Assembly: GCF_000716715.1 (NCBI RefSeq)
Contig: NZ_JNYJ01000030.1
Coordinates: 1 to 64,000, forward strand
Length of the DNA stretch: 64,000 nt
Source of the DNA: Dactylosporangium aurantiacum
Lineage (GTDB): Bacteria; Actinomycetota; Actinomycetes; Mycobacteriales; Micromonosporaceae
Reading direction: 5' to 3'
Both the position numbers and the translations under genes were made by a program. The notes below the pieces were generated by a model. It did no database searches. It worked only from the letters and a program-made list of their open reading frames with translations, and was not told the origin of the DNA. Of this stretch, positions 36,497 through 44,300 are shown one piece after another. The number at the start of each line of letters is the position of its first letter. Position 1 is the first letter of the stretch.

Positions 36497-37393
36497 TCAG
36501 ATCCGGGTGCGGGCCAGGAACTCGCTGGTCAGCTGCTGGAACTCGTATCGTAGGGTCTCGATCGAGGCGGTGCCGGGCGGGGCGAGGACGACCGGGAGGC
36601 TGCGCTCGCCGGCGTCGGTGACGGCGGTCTTGTTGTCGCGGACGGTCTGGCGGAAGACGGGGATCTCGATCCGGGACGTCTCGTTGACCGAGGTGCGCTG
36701 CGAGATCAGCGGGCCGGTGCCGGTGTACTGCACCATCGTGTAGACCACGCCGATGATCTCGGGGTTGATCGGGCGGGGGGCGACCGCGTTGTACTCCTCG
36801 ACCAGGCGGGACATGCGGGCGCGCAGGTAGTCGATGCCGCGGGTGGACAGGTAGTCGGGGCGGGCCGGGACGATGACGTGGTCGCTGGCGACCATCGCGG
36901 TGCGGGTGACCATGTTGAAGTTGGGCGCGCAGTCGATGAGGATCGAGTCGTAGCCGTCGAACGCGTGGTCGGTGAGGGCGTCGGCGAGGAGCCGGTGCAC
37001 CGGCAGGTAGCGGGGGTTGCCGGTCTGCAGGCGGGCGCCGCCCAGGGCCGCGGCCAGGTTCAGGTCCGTCTCGATGAGGCCCAGGTCGCCGGCGAGCAGG
37101 TCCAGTTTCCCGCCCCGCGGCTGCACGACGGCGTTGACCTCGCGGGGGCTCACCACGTACTTGTGCAGCGGCTCCGCGGCGCGGGTGGCGAGGTACCCCT
37201 CGAACCACGGCAGGATCGTGGGCCGCGACTCGAACTCGGCCGGCCGGTAGAAGGAGAACGTGAGGCTCGACTGCGGGTCCAGGTCGATGAGCAGGACCTT
37301 GCGGCCGCGGGCGGCGAGCTCGGCGCCGATGTTGGCCGTCAGTGTGGTCTTGCCGACCCCGCCCTTGTAGTTGATCACGGAGACCACGCTCAT
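36497..37393 (-). CDS. parA: ParA/MinD-family ATPase
   Basis: A 298-aa deviant-Walker ATPase with KGGVGKTTLTANIGAEL near the N-terminus, the LLIDLDPQSS switch, and ILIDCAPNFNMVTR. Members position DNA, plasmids or protein clusters by ATP-driven cycling. No ParB, centromere-like repeat array or replication gene is visible, so this is not a complete plasmid partition locus. It is followed by a small SAP-like protein and lies beside the lower-GC insert, which fits an integrated element or an orphan positioning system. Confidence 0.85.
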   Translation of the reverse strand: MSVVSVINYKGGVGKTTLTANIGAELAARGRKVLLIDLDPQSSLTFSFYRPAEFESRPTILPWFEGYLATRAAEPLHKYVVSPREVNAVVQPRGGKLDLLAGDLGLIETDLNLAAALGGARLQTGNPRYLPVHRLLADALTDHAFDGYDSILIDCAPNFNMVTRTAMVASDHVIVPARPDYLSTRGIDYLRARMSRLVEEYNAVAPRPINPEIIGVVYTMVQYTGTGPLISQRTSVNETSRIEIPVFRQTVRDNKTAVTDAGERSLPVVLAPPGTASIETLRYEFQQLTSEFLARTRI

Positions 37394-37457
37394 GGCGCCA
37401 GCATCGCATCGGCGCGCTCCGTTGTCGTCCCTCGCCGGTGGGTGTCAGGCCATCTTT

Positions 37458-37474
37458 CCTATCGACTGAATAGG
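37458..37474. promoter_or_regulatory. Short inverted repeat before the sulfotransferase remnant
   Basis: CCTAT (37458-37462) and ATAGG (37470-37474) flank a 7-base spacer in the 94-base region between parA and the divergent sulfotransferase remnant. Possible operator or promoter element. Confidence 0.3.
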
Positions 37475-37487
37475 TAGGATGGCTCTG

Positions 37488-37841
37488 ATGGCGTTGCCGG
37501 ACCTCCTGGTCGCGGGCGTGCCGGAGGCGGGCACGTCGGCGCTGCACGCGACGCTGGTGCGACAGGAGCCCAAGTTCCTCCTGCCCGACGGGCCGCCGCC
37601 GGACCGCGGCGAGCCGGGCGACCGCCAGACCTACCAGGAGCACGTGTGGCGGCGCGAGGAGTACGAGGCGCTGTTCGACGCCGCGCCCCCGGGCACGCTG
37701 CGGGGCGAGGCGACGCCCTTCTACCTGTACGACCGCGCATCCCACCGGCGCATCCAGCGGCTGATCCCGCAGGCGAAGCTCATCCTGCTGCTGCGCGACC
37801 CCGTCGACCGCGCCCACTCCAACTGGTCGCACCTGTGGGGG
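37488..37841 (+). pseudogene. Truncated sulfotransferase
   Basis: The N-terminal ~118 residues of a PAPS-dependent sulfotransferase are recognisable: [21 protein letters not shown] (split), then RGEATPFYLYDRASHRRI and LILLLRDPVDRAHSNWSHLW. In intact family members the phosphosulfate-binding loop has lysine where this copy has glutamate (VPEAGTS), and a segment after LVRQ seems missing. At about 37838 the sequence switches abruptly into a 141-bp copy of the radical SAM gene, losing the C-terminal two thirds. The frame runs on to 38072 without meaning. Probably non-functional. Confidence 0.8.
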
Positions 37842-37978
37842 AGGGCGAGCGGACCCTGCTCGACCTCGTCGACGGCGGTGGCGACCCGGCCGGCATCACC
37901 GGCCTGGTGTACCGCGACGGCACCGGCCGCCTGGTGCGCACCGGCAAGGCGCACAAGGCGCCCCTCGGCACGTACCGG
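37838..37978 (+). repeat. 141-bp direct repeat, copy 1
   Basis: Matches 42136-42276 in 139 of 141 bases, in the same orientation. It encodes an internal segment of the B12-binding part of a radical SAM protein but here is out of its gene: on the left it joins the sulfotransferase remnant and on the right the 3' end of the TOPRIM-like gene. Both copies end at the same bases, CGTACCGG. Confidence 0.95.
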
Positions 37979-38579
37979 CCGAGAGCCGGCTCTGGAACCG
38001 ATTCCAAGAAGGCAACTTACTGACGGGCCCGTCCGGGTCCAGTGTTTCGAGCATCTGACTCCGCTGGTATGACAGTCGGGCCGATAGCGTCTTTCGCTTT
38101 CTTCCGGTGAGGCCCGAGGCAGTTAACAATAGCTCTCTAAGCAGACCCTTCGGGTCGGCGATCCTCTCGGCTTCCTTCCACGACGGAATGGCGAGGTCCA
38201 TGGTTCCGTTTGGATTGCCGGCAACTCTTCGGATTTGCTGTTCGTCCAGGATAAGCCAGGCCTCAGTCATTCGGACTGGGATTGCGGGTACACAGAGCGA
38301 CCCCGGCATTAACGATGTCGCAGCGCCAAGAATCTCGGCAAGTCGTGCCTCGGGACCGTCACGGTCCGCATCTCGATGAATGACGACGAGGTCATACTCG
38401 CCACCGATTTCGCGTATGGAACCCAACTTGCCGTGCACCGACCTATCAGGTGACGGAAGGCTCCCCACATCAGGAGCTGTGACAATTACCGACTTTCCGC
38501 ATGATTCGGCGATTCGGTAAATATGCGTGACGATGCCTCTATCACTCGGACCTTCGCCCAAAAACAGCACACTGTACAT
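37896..38579 (-). CDS. DUF4276/TOPRIM-like protein of a two-gene ATPase system
   Basis: The recognisable part is about 200 residues. It starts FLGEGPSDRGIV, with the TOPRIM-type glutamate, continues to VVIHRDADRDG with acidic metal ligands, and then VRMTEAWLILDEQQIRR and DPKGLLRELL, as in DUF4276 proteins. The last ~27 residues come from the antisense of the 141-bp repeat, so the native C-terminus was replaced. It overlaps the ATPase stop by one base (TGATG). Paired with an OLD-like ATPase, a nuclease or effector role in phage defence is plausible. Base composition is clearly lower in GC than the flanks. Confidence 0.72.
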   Translation of the reverse strand: MYSVLFLGEGPSDRGIVTHIYRIAESCGKSVIVTAPDVGSLPSPDRSVHGKLGSIREIGGEYDLVVIHRDADRDGPEARLAEILGAATSLMPGSLCVPAIPVRMTEAWLILDEQQIRRVAGNPNGTMDLAIPSWKEAERIADPKGLLRELLLTASGLTGRKRKTLSARLSYQRSQMLETLDPDGPVSKLPSWNRFQSRLSAGTCRGAPCAPCRCAPGGRCRRGTPGR

Positions 38580-39997
38580 CAGGCCGCATCCAGATCCAGC
38601 GACAATTGCGCGCCGGGAGGTGATGTTAGATACGGAAGGATGTCCGCTTTTGTGACGGCATGCTTACTTGCTTGACCGCCCACTCTCCAAGTGTTGGCAA
38701 GAGGCCGGAGTACCAATGAGCGTGACATCGTGCCGTCAGGACTAGGCTTTCTTACGGACGTTGCGAACAAGAGGTCGCCCGGGTCGACCAACTGGACTAC
38801 CGCCGGCGAATGAGTATTGATAATGATTTGACGGAATGGATTGTCCGGGCCGGGCGCTTCGGTCACGTCCACGGCGAGGTCTTTGACAAGGTCCACCATT
38901 GACGGAAGATTTGCTGGGTGAATCCCATTCTCCGGCTCCTCCATGCAATATAGGCCGGTCATGGACGGATCCTCGAGCAGTACACATAGAGCAAGGAACC
39001 GAAGGGTACCCTCAGAGAGACTTCTGGCGGGAAGGCGAAGTCCGGATGACTCCTCCAAATATATGGTCAGAAGTTCGCGAACGTCATCCGAAACGACCTC
39101 GACCCCCCGGACTGAGACGCCAGCAAGCTCCGCAAGCCTATTTGCTACTCGTGCATAGATCCTTGCGGGATCGCCGTGACTCTCGCCAATCGCGATCCTG
39201 TAAAGCGTTCCAGATAAGTGCCGCCCGTCGCTCTCCATAAGGCGTGGATCGACATAACGGTCAGAGGTTCGTAGTGCGGATGGCTCAAGGGCTAGCCTGC
39301 GCCAACTTTGCATCTCGCGTCTGGCCGCCAGGATCGTCTGGTCATCACTGCCAGTTACAGTGCTCACCACGGTCGCCGGAGCGCGAGAGGCGGCCGCAGG
39401 TCTCGGCATGCCGCGGCTTCCTCCGTCTTGGTGAATGCTAATGACCGGTTCGCCGGTTTCAACCGAGGTTGAGATGAAGGCGGTGCCGCTCCTTCTGCCC
39501 TTGATAACATTCGATCGGAAGTTCTTCGCGCTGTGCGGAAAGCGAAGACGTGATGCTGCGTCCCCTTGATTGATATGGGTAAGAGACTCATGCAGAAGGC
39601 GCAGGCGTCCAATTTTTTCAATGCCGAACGGTGGAGCATATCCGATCTCTACGGAGTATCGCAGGAAGGAGATTGTAGGGTGAGCTGCGCGTCCGAAGTC
39701 GTCCTCAATATCCCATGGAACGATCATCTCCGCCGCAAACGACATCCGTCGCTCTGCGGCCTCGTATCCATTCCAAAACAGGTCACGTAGATCGCCTATG
39801 CGTTCGCCGTGGACCCCGCGAACATGCTGCGCAGCATCCATCATCGGCATGTCGGCCAGTAGGCTGAGGAACTGGATTGCGTCGAAGACATTCGACTTGC
39901 CAGTCCCATTCTCGCCTGCAATGCAAGTGAAGGCTCCGAAATCGACGCTGAGGTCTAAAAGGTTCTTGAAGCCATTCACCTCAAGCCGCGTTAACAT
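38579..39997 (-). CDS. OLD/RecF-like AAA ATPase, putative defence protein
   Basis: A 472-aa ABC-type ATPase of the AAA_21/OLD-like group. Motifs are FKNLLDLSVDFG, Walker A GENGTGKS (residues 28-35), a signature-like RSLSEGTLRFLALCVLLEDP, Walker B LYCMEEPENGIHP and the His switch INTHSPAVV. There is no fused TOPRIM; that function is in the coupled downstream gene, as in the split PARIS and AbiL systems. A strong GGTGGAGG ribosome site precedes the ATG. The lower GC content and the neighbouring IS point to horizontal acquisition. Confidence 0.85.
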   Translation of the reverse strand: MLTRLEVNGFKNLLDLSVDFGAFTCIAGENGTGKSNVFDAIQFLSLLADMPMMDAAQHVRGVHGERIGDLRDLFWNGYEAAERRMSFAAEMIVPWDIEDDFGRAAHPTISFLRYSVEIGYAPPFGIEKIGRLRLLHESLTHINQGDAASRLRFPHSAKNFRSNVIKGRRSGTAFISTSVETGEPVISIHQDGGSRGMPRPAAASRAPATVVSTVTGSDDQTILAARREMQSWRRLALEPSALRTSDRYVDPRLMESDGRHLSGTLYRIAIGESHGDPARIYARVANRLAELAGVSVRGVEVVSDDVRELLTIYLEESSGLRLPARSLSEGTLRFLALCVLLEDPSMTGLYCMEEPENGIHPANLPSMVDLVKDLAVDVTEAPGPDNPFRQIIINTHSPAVVQLVDPGDLLFATSVRKPSPDGTMSRSLVLRPLANTWRVGGQASKHAVTKADILPYLTSPPGAQLSLDLDAA

Positions 39998-40125
39998 ATG
40001 CCCTCCACCTGCCGCGCGTTGACGCGTTGACCTTAGCGCACGTCGGTCTTCAGGTGCTGCTCCGGCCGTCTGGGGTTAGTATGCGCCGCTGCCGGGACCG
40101 GCAGTACCAAGGCGACGCCTTGATG

Positions 40126-40135
40126 ACCTCCAGGG
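40126..40135 (+). repeat. 10-bp target site duplication, left copy
   Basis: ACCTCCAGGG occurs here directly outside the left end of the IS and again at 41329-41338 outside its right end. An 8-10 bp duplication is normal for ISAs1-type insertion. Confidence 0.85.
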
Positions 40136-41328
40136 CAGGCTCCGGCAAAGTCGTGCGGGTGATATCCGGTCGGTTAGTGCGTTGAGTCAGCGGAGGCCGA
40201 CAGTTGGCGCGGGCCTGCGGGACGCCTCGGGCGCGCAGTGCGGCCGTTACCGCTCTTGGACCGCTCGGGAGAGCCCGACCTGCACGAATTAGCCTCGCCG
40301 GCCGCCGCGTGTACGCATCCAGGGTGGCTGGCCCTCCGCGTCCTGCAACGCTGCCATCGCCACCGAGCGCGGGACGACGTCGAGGCTGGCAAGGACCGAC
40401 CCACCGCGAACCGTCGCCGACTCCACGGCCGACCAACGGAATGAGGACCGCCCGAGCGCGGGGCGTACCGATCTCCACGCCGGCCGTGGGCAGCCGGACC
40501 CAGTGCGGACTGCGAATCAGCAGTCCGAGCGACACAGTGAGGACGGTGACGAACGGCATGAAAACAGGCGGAAGGGTGATGAGGTCGACGGTGCGCTCGA
40601 CTGGCCGATCAGGACAGTGGCGTCGTCCTGGCCAGTACCGGCGTGGACACCAAGACCAACGAGATCACCGGCTTCGACGTCCTGCTCGACCACATCAGCG
40701 ACCTGACCGGCGTCGTGGTGACCGCTGATGCGTTGCACTGTCAGCGAGAGCAGGTCGCCTACCTCGCCGGCCGCGGCGCGCACTGGATCCTGACCGTCAA
40801 AGGCAACCAGCCCGGTCTGCACCAGCAACTGACCGGCCTGCCCTGGCAGTAGGTCCCCGTCACCGACCGCGACACCGCAAGCGGCCACGGCCGCCGAGAG
40901 ATCCGCACCCTGAAATCCTCTCGGTGTCCACCGGCATCGCGTTCCCCGGCGCGGCCCAGGCGATACAGATCCGCCGTCGCCGGCGACGCCTCGATCAGCC
41001 CCGCCGGTTCACCACCGAGGCCGTCCACGCAATCACCGATCTCCCTGCCCACCAAGCGAAACCGTGGCAACTCGCCGACTGGACACGCCGACACTGGTCA
41101 ATCGAGAGCAAGACCCACTGGGTCCGCGACGTCACCTACGACGAAGGTCGATCCCCGATCCGCACCGGCACCGGCCCACAGGTCATGGCCACCTCCGCAA
41201 CGCCGCCATCGGCGCCCTACGCCTCACCGGCACCACCAACATCGCTGCCGCCAACCGTCACCACGCCCGCAACCCCAACCGATCGCTGGCGATAATCGGC
41301 ATCACCTAACGACTTTGCTGGGGCCCTG
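40136..41328 (+). mobile_element. Decayed ISAs1-family insertion sequence
   Basis: An element of 1193 bp. The left end starts CAGGCTCCGGCAAAGTCGT and the right end, read inward, starts CAGGGCCCCAGCAAAGTCGT; these are imperfect terminal inverted repeats. A perfect 10-bp target duplication flanks it. It carries a transposase remnant of ISAs1 type with an internal stop and frameshifts, so it cannot move by itself. It inserted between the ATPase gene start and the short non-coding stretch before the glycosidase remnant. Confidence 0.88.
40580..41310 (+). pseudogene. ISAs1-family transposase remnant
   Basis: Recognisable transposase blocks appear in three frames. The first reads DSGVVLASTGVDTKTNEITG, then VVTADALHCQREQVAYLAGR and HWILTVKGNQPGLHQQL, and meets a TAG stop at 40850-40852. 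After a frameshift near 40915 come FPGAAQAIQIRRRRR, TEAVHAITDLPAHQAK and HWSIESKTHWVRDVTYDE. After another near 41190 comes LRNAAIGALRLTGTTNIAAA. The N-terminal part between 40200 and 40580 is too decayed to align by eye. Non-functional. Confidence 0.85.
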
Positions 41329-41338
41329 ACCTCCAGGG
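41329..41338 (+). repeat. 10-bp target site duplication, right copy
   Basis: Second copy of ACCTCCAGGG, directly outside the right end of the ISAs1-type element. Confidence 0.85.
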
Positions 41339-41400
41339 CTTCTAACGGGCCAGACTGATCATCAGAAGTGCTGTTCGTATACGGTCGCATCAGTAGCAAC

Positions 41401-41449
41401 GTCTGGCTACGGCCTGGCCGCGGATGGGCCTGTGCCGCAGTAGCCAGAC
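41401..41449. other. Long hairpin in non-coding stretch beside the insert
   Basis: Perfect 10-bp arms GTCTGGCTAC (41401-41410) and GTAGCCAGAC (41440-41449) enclose 29 bases. It lies between the IS and the glycosidase remnant, in sequence with no gene (about 41339-41462). It could be a terminator, a small RNA fold or an end of the acquired segment. Confidence 0.45.
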
Positions 41450-41462
41450 CTAACCGCAGTGC

Positions 41463-41806
41463 GTGTTCGTTTACCGTCCTGCCCGGCTCCGACGAGATCG
41501 GCGTCAAGGACGCGGTCCTGCACTTCGACGGCCGGCGCAGGCTCCTGTGGGCGTCCGTGCACCCCCTGGAGACCGCCGAGCCCGCCGACCGCATGTCGAC
41601 CTGGTACACGACCAGCACCGACGGCGTCGACTGGACCTGGCACGGCGTCGCCCTCGCCCCGCGGCCCGGCACCTGGGACGCCCGCGGCGTCCAGCCGGGC
41701 GCCGTGTCGGTGCGCGACGGTGCCGGGCCGCCTCTACTACGAGGTCACCCGCGAGGACGGTGCCCGTGAGCTGCGCACCGAGCCGTCCCTAGAATCGGCC
41801 GGGTGA
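41463..41806 (+). pseudogene. Glycosidase-like gene remnant (C-terminal part)
   Basis: A fragment reading DEIGVKDAVLHFDG, WASVHPLETAEPADRM, WYTTSTDGVDWTWHG and PGTWDARGVQPG looks like the propeller of a GH43-like or sialidase-like protein. Near 41720 the frame must shift by one base to continue as RLYYEVTREDGARELRTEPS and reach a stop that overlaps the next GTG as GTGA. The N-terminal part is missing. The exact family is uncertain. Confidence 0.6.
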
Positions 41807-42956
41807 CCGATCTCGTCCTGGTGCTGCGGTACCGCAAGGCGGTGACGTACGGGTTCCACACGCTGCTCGCGGCGCTGGAGGAACACCCGACGGACACCCG
41901 CTACGAGGTGGTGTTCGCCGAGTCGGCGCAGGCCACGATCGACGCGATCACCGCCGCCGGTGGCACCCGGACGCTGGTGCTGTGGTCGTTCTACTCGCCG
42001 GACGCGGCGGCGCTCGCCGGGGAGCTCGCGACGATCAAGGCCGCCGCGCCCGGCGCGACCCACGTCGCCGGCGGCGTGCACGCGACCGCCGAGCCGGTGC
42101 AGACCCTCGACGCGGGCTGGGACGTCGCGGCGGTCGGGGAGGGCGAGCGGACCCTGCTCGACCTCGTCGACAGCGGCGGCGACCCGGCCGGCATCACCGG
42201 CCTGGTGTACCGCGACGGCACCGGCCGCCTGGTGCGCACCGGCAAGGCGCACAAGGCGCCCCTCGGCACGTACCGGGGTTCATCACGCCCACGTCGCTGT
42301 CCTACGGCACCGACGGCGAGGAGCCCGACCTCGCCGCCGTCGAGGAGCTGCTGGCCTCCTGCAAGGAGGGCATCGGCCCCGACGGCCGGGTGTTCTTCGG
42401 CTCGTTCCCCAGCGAGATCCGCCCCGAGCACATGACCGTCGACGCGCTGCGCCTCGTCAAGCGGTACTGCGCGAACGACAACCTCATCGTCGGCGCCCAG
42501 TCCGGCTCGGAACGCGTCCTGGAGGCCGCCAAACGCGGCCACGACGTCGAGTCGGTCCGCCGCGCGGTCCGCATCGGCATCGCCGAGGGCTTCCGCATCA
42601 ACGTCGACATGATCTTCGGCATGCCCGGCGAGGACCCGGCCGACGCCGAGGCGTCGCTGAAGCTCGCCCAGGAGCTCGCCGCCCTCGGCGCCCGCATCCA
42701 CTCGCACGTCTTCATGCCGCTGCCCGGCACCCCCTGGCGCGACGCCCCACCCGGCGACGTCGACCCCGAGACCATCCGCGCCGTGTCCCGCCTCGCCCAG
42801 CAGGGCGCCCTGTACGGCCACTGGCAGAAGCAGCGCGAGCACGCCACCCGCCTCGCCGCCGCCGCGGTGGAGTACCCCCGCCCCGGCCGCAGCCGCACCC
42901 TGCTCCCGCTCGCCGACCGCCCCACCACCGGGAGCGAGCCGCCTCAGGACCGCTGA
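41803..42956 (+). pseudogene. B12-binding/radical SAM protein gene, broken
   Basis: The first frame gives the N-terminal cobalamin-binding-like domain (LVLWSFYSPDAAALAGEL, THVAGGVHATAEPVQTLD, DVAAVGEGERTLLDLV) up to KAPLGTYR near 42276. The next frame resumes at FITPTSLSYGTDG with the radical SAM barrel (VGAQSGSERVLEAAKRGHD, INVDMIFGMPGED, FMPLPGTPWRDAPP) and ends at 42956. The CxxxCxxC cluster motif that should lie between them is absent, so there is a deletion plus frameshift exactly where the 141-bp repeat ends. It resembles the MJ_1487-type B12/SAM family. The product cannot bind the catalytic iron-sulfur cluster. Confidence 0.82.
42136..42276 (+). repeat. 141-bp direct repeat, copy 2 (within the radical SAM gene)
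   Basis: This copy is in its native reading frame context on the left side. Differences from copy 1 are two bases in the GGCGGT/AGCGGC stretch. Its right end is the deletion junction of the radical SAM gene. Confidence 0.95.
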
Positions 42957-42987
42957 CTGGTCGGGGTGGACGCGGACGGCGGCGGGG

Positions 42988-44262
42988 TCACCCCGGGCGG
43001 GCCGGGGGAGTGATGGCGGCGACCAGGGCCGAGCGCGGCGAGCGGGCGCCGAGCAGGTCGCGGGAGTACACGGCGAACGTGTAGTCCGTCGAGCCGCGCA
43101 GCCGGGGCACGGTGACCGTGGTCCGGCTCGTCGTGGCGACCCGGGTCTCGGCGGCGCCGTCGACGGTCACCACCTGGTAGGTGGCGTAGCGGCGGGGCTT
43201 CCAGCTGAGGGTGATCGTCGAACTGGACACGTCGACGACGCGGACCTGCTGCGGGGCGCGGGCCGGGGCGGTGCCGGCGGCGTTGCGGTAGACGGTCGCC
43301 TCGCGGGTGTCGGTGGTCAGGCCGTTCGGGCCGGAGATGAACCGGCGGCCCCAGGCGGTGGGCTTGCCCGCGTCGAAGTTGTCGACCAGGTCCAGGTAGC
43401 TGTACTGCTTGTCGTTGCCGCTCCAGGACCAGCCGAAGTAGCCGAGCTCGCGGGCCTCGGCGTAGGCCATGATGGCGTCCTCGTCGGGGTCGCCCCACTG
43501 GTGCTCGCCGGAGAACTCGCCGATGAGGATCGGCAGGCGGCGGTCGGTGAACGAGCTGAGGTAGGAGTTCACCTTCGGGGCCGTGTCGAACTCGCCGTAC
43601 ATGTGGATGTCGAAGATGGTGTTGCCGGTCGGGTCGGCGTCGCGGACCCGTTCGGCGTTGTCACGCATCACGAACGACTCGTCCTGGCCCCAGCCGGGCG
43701 CGTCGACCATCAGGGTGTGCCGGAAGCCGGCGGCCCGCAGGGTGCGGATCGCGTCGGTGGTCTGCTGCACCCACGGCATCGTCGTGCCGTTGCCGAACGG
43801 TTCGTTGGCGATGTTGACGATGACGTGGTCCTCCTGGCCGACGAGGACGTCGCGGAGGCCGAGCCAGAACTGGACGGCCTGCGCCATCGTGGCGGCCTTC
43901 TTGTCCTGGCCGAAGCCGGTGGTGTCGTGCGCGTCGAGGATGCAGATCAGCCGGTTCGCCTTGCACAGCCCGATGACCGTGGCGACCTCATTGGGGCCGC
44001 TGTGGCGCCACTGGTGGCCGATGCCGAGCGGGATGCGCACGGCGTTGGCGCCGGCGGCCTTGATCCCGGCGAACGCGCCGTTGCGGTCCGGGTACCACAT
44101 GACGTCGTGGTTGACGCCGCGCAGCACGAGGTCGCTGCCGGTCGCCTCGACCAGCCGCCCGTCGCGCACGTGGATCCCGGTGTGTGCCGCCGTTTCGGCG
44201 TGCGCCGGCGCGGGTGCGAGCAGGGCACCGGCGAGCACGGCGACGAGGACCTGGATTCTCAC
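42988..44262 (-). CDS. Secreted GH5 (subfamily 8-like) endo-beta-1,4-mannanase with FN3 module, copy 2
   Basis: A 424-aa secreted enzyme. The signal peptide ends around PAHAETA. The GH5 barrel shows LRGVNHDVMWYPDRN, LDAHDTTGFG, the acid/base in VNIANEPFGNG, VDAPGWGQD, IHMYGEFD, the nucleophile in LIGEFSGEHQ and GWSWSGNDKQ. A C-terminal fibronectin type III module (about residues 325-415; SSSTITLSWKP, TDYTFAVYSRD) is absent from copy 1. The convergent radical SAM remnant ends 31 bases away. It should cut mannan in plant debris. Confidence 0.9.
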   Translation of the reverse strand: MRIQVLVAVLAGALLAPAPAHAETAAHTGIHVRDGRLVEATGSDLVLRGVNHDVMWYPDRNGAFAGIKAAGANAVRIPLGIGHQWRHSGPNEVATVIGLCKANRLICILDAHDTTGFGQDKKAATMAQAVQFWLGLRDVLVGQEDHVIVNIANEPFGNGTTMPWVQQTTDAIRTLRAAGFRHTLMVDAPGWGQDESFVMRDNAERVRDADPTGNTIFDIHMYGEFDTAPKVNSYLSSFTDRRLPILIGEFSGEHQWGDPDEDAIMAYAEARELGYFGWSWSGNDKQYSYLDLVDNFDAGKPTAWGRRFISGPNGLTTDTREATVYRNAAGTAPARAPQQVRVVDVSSSTITLSWKPRRYATYQVVTVDGAAETRVATTSRTTVTVPRLRGSTDYTFAVYSRDLLGARSPRSALVAAITPPARPG

Positions 44263-44300
44263 GAGGCGAACCGCTACCCGTGCCGGTACGTTCTACACCC

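Noticed and set aside
40050..40559. 170-codon minus-strand frame at the left of the IS
   Set aside because: It crosses the IS end and target duplication and has no gene-like features.
38579..41462. Retron
   Set aside because: No reverse transcriptase is encoded; the hairpin at 41401-41449 alone is not enough.
36073..42956. Prophage or integrative conjugative element
   Set aside because: No integrase, capsid, portal, relaxase or tRNA attachment site is visible; only ParA, the ATPase pair and an IS are present.
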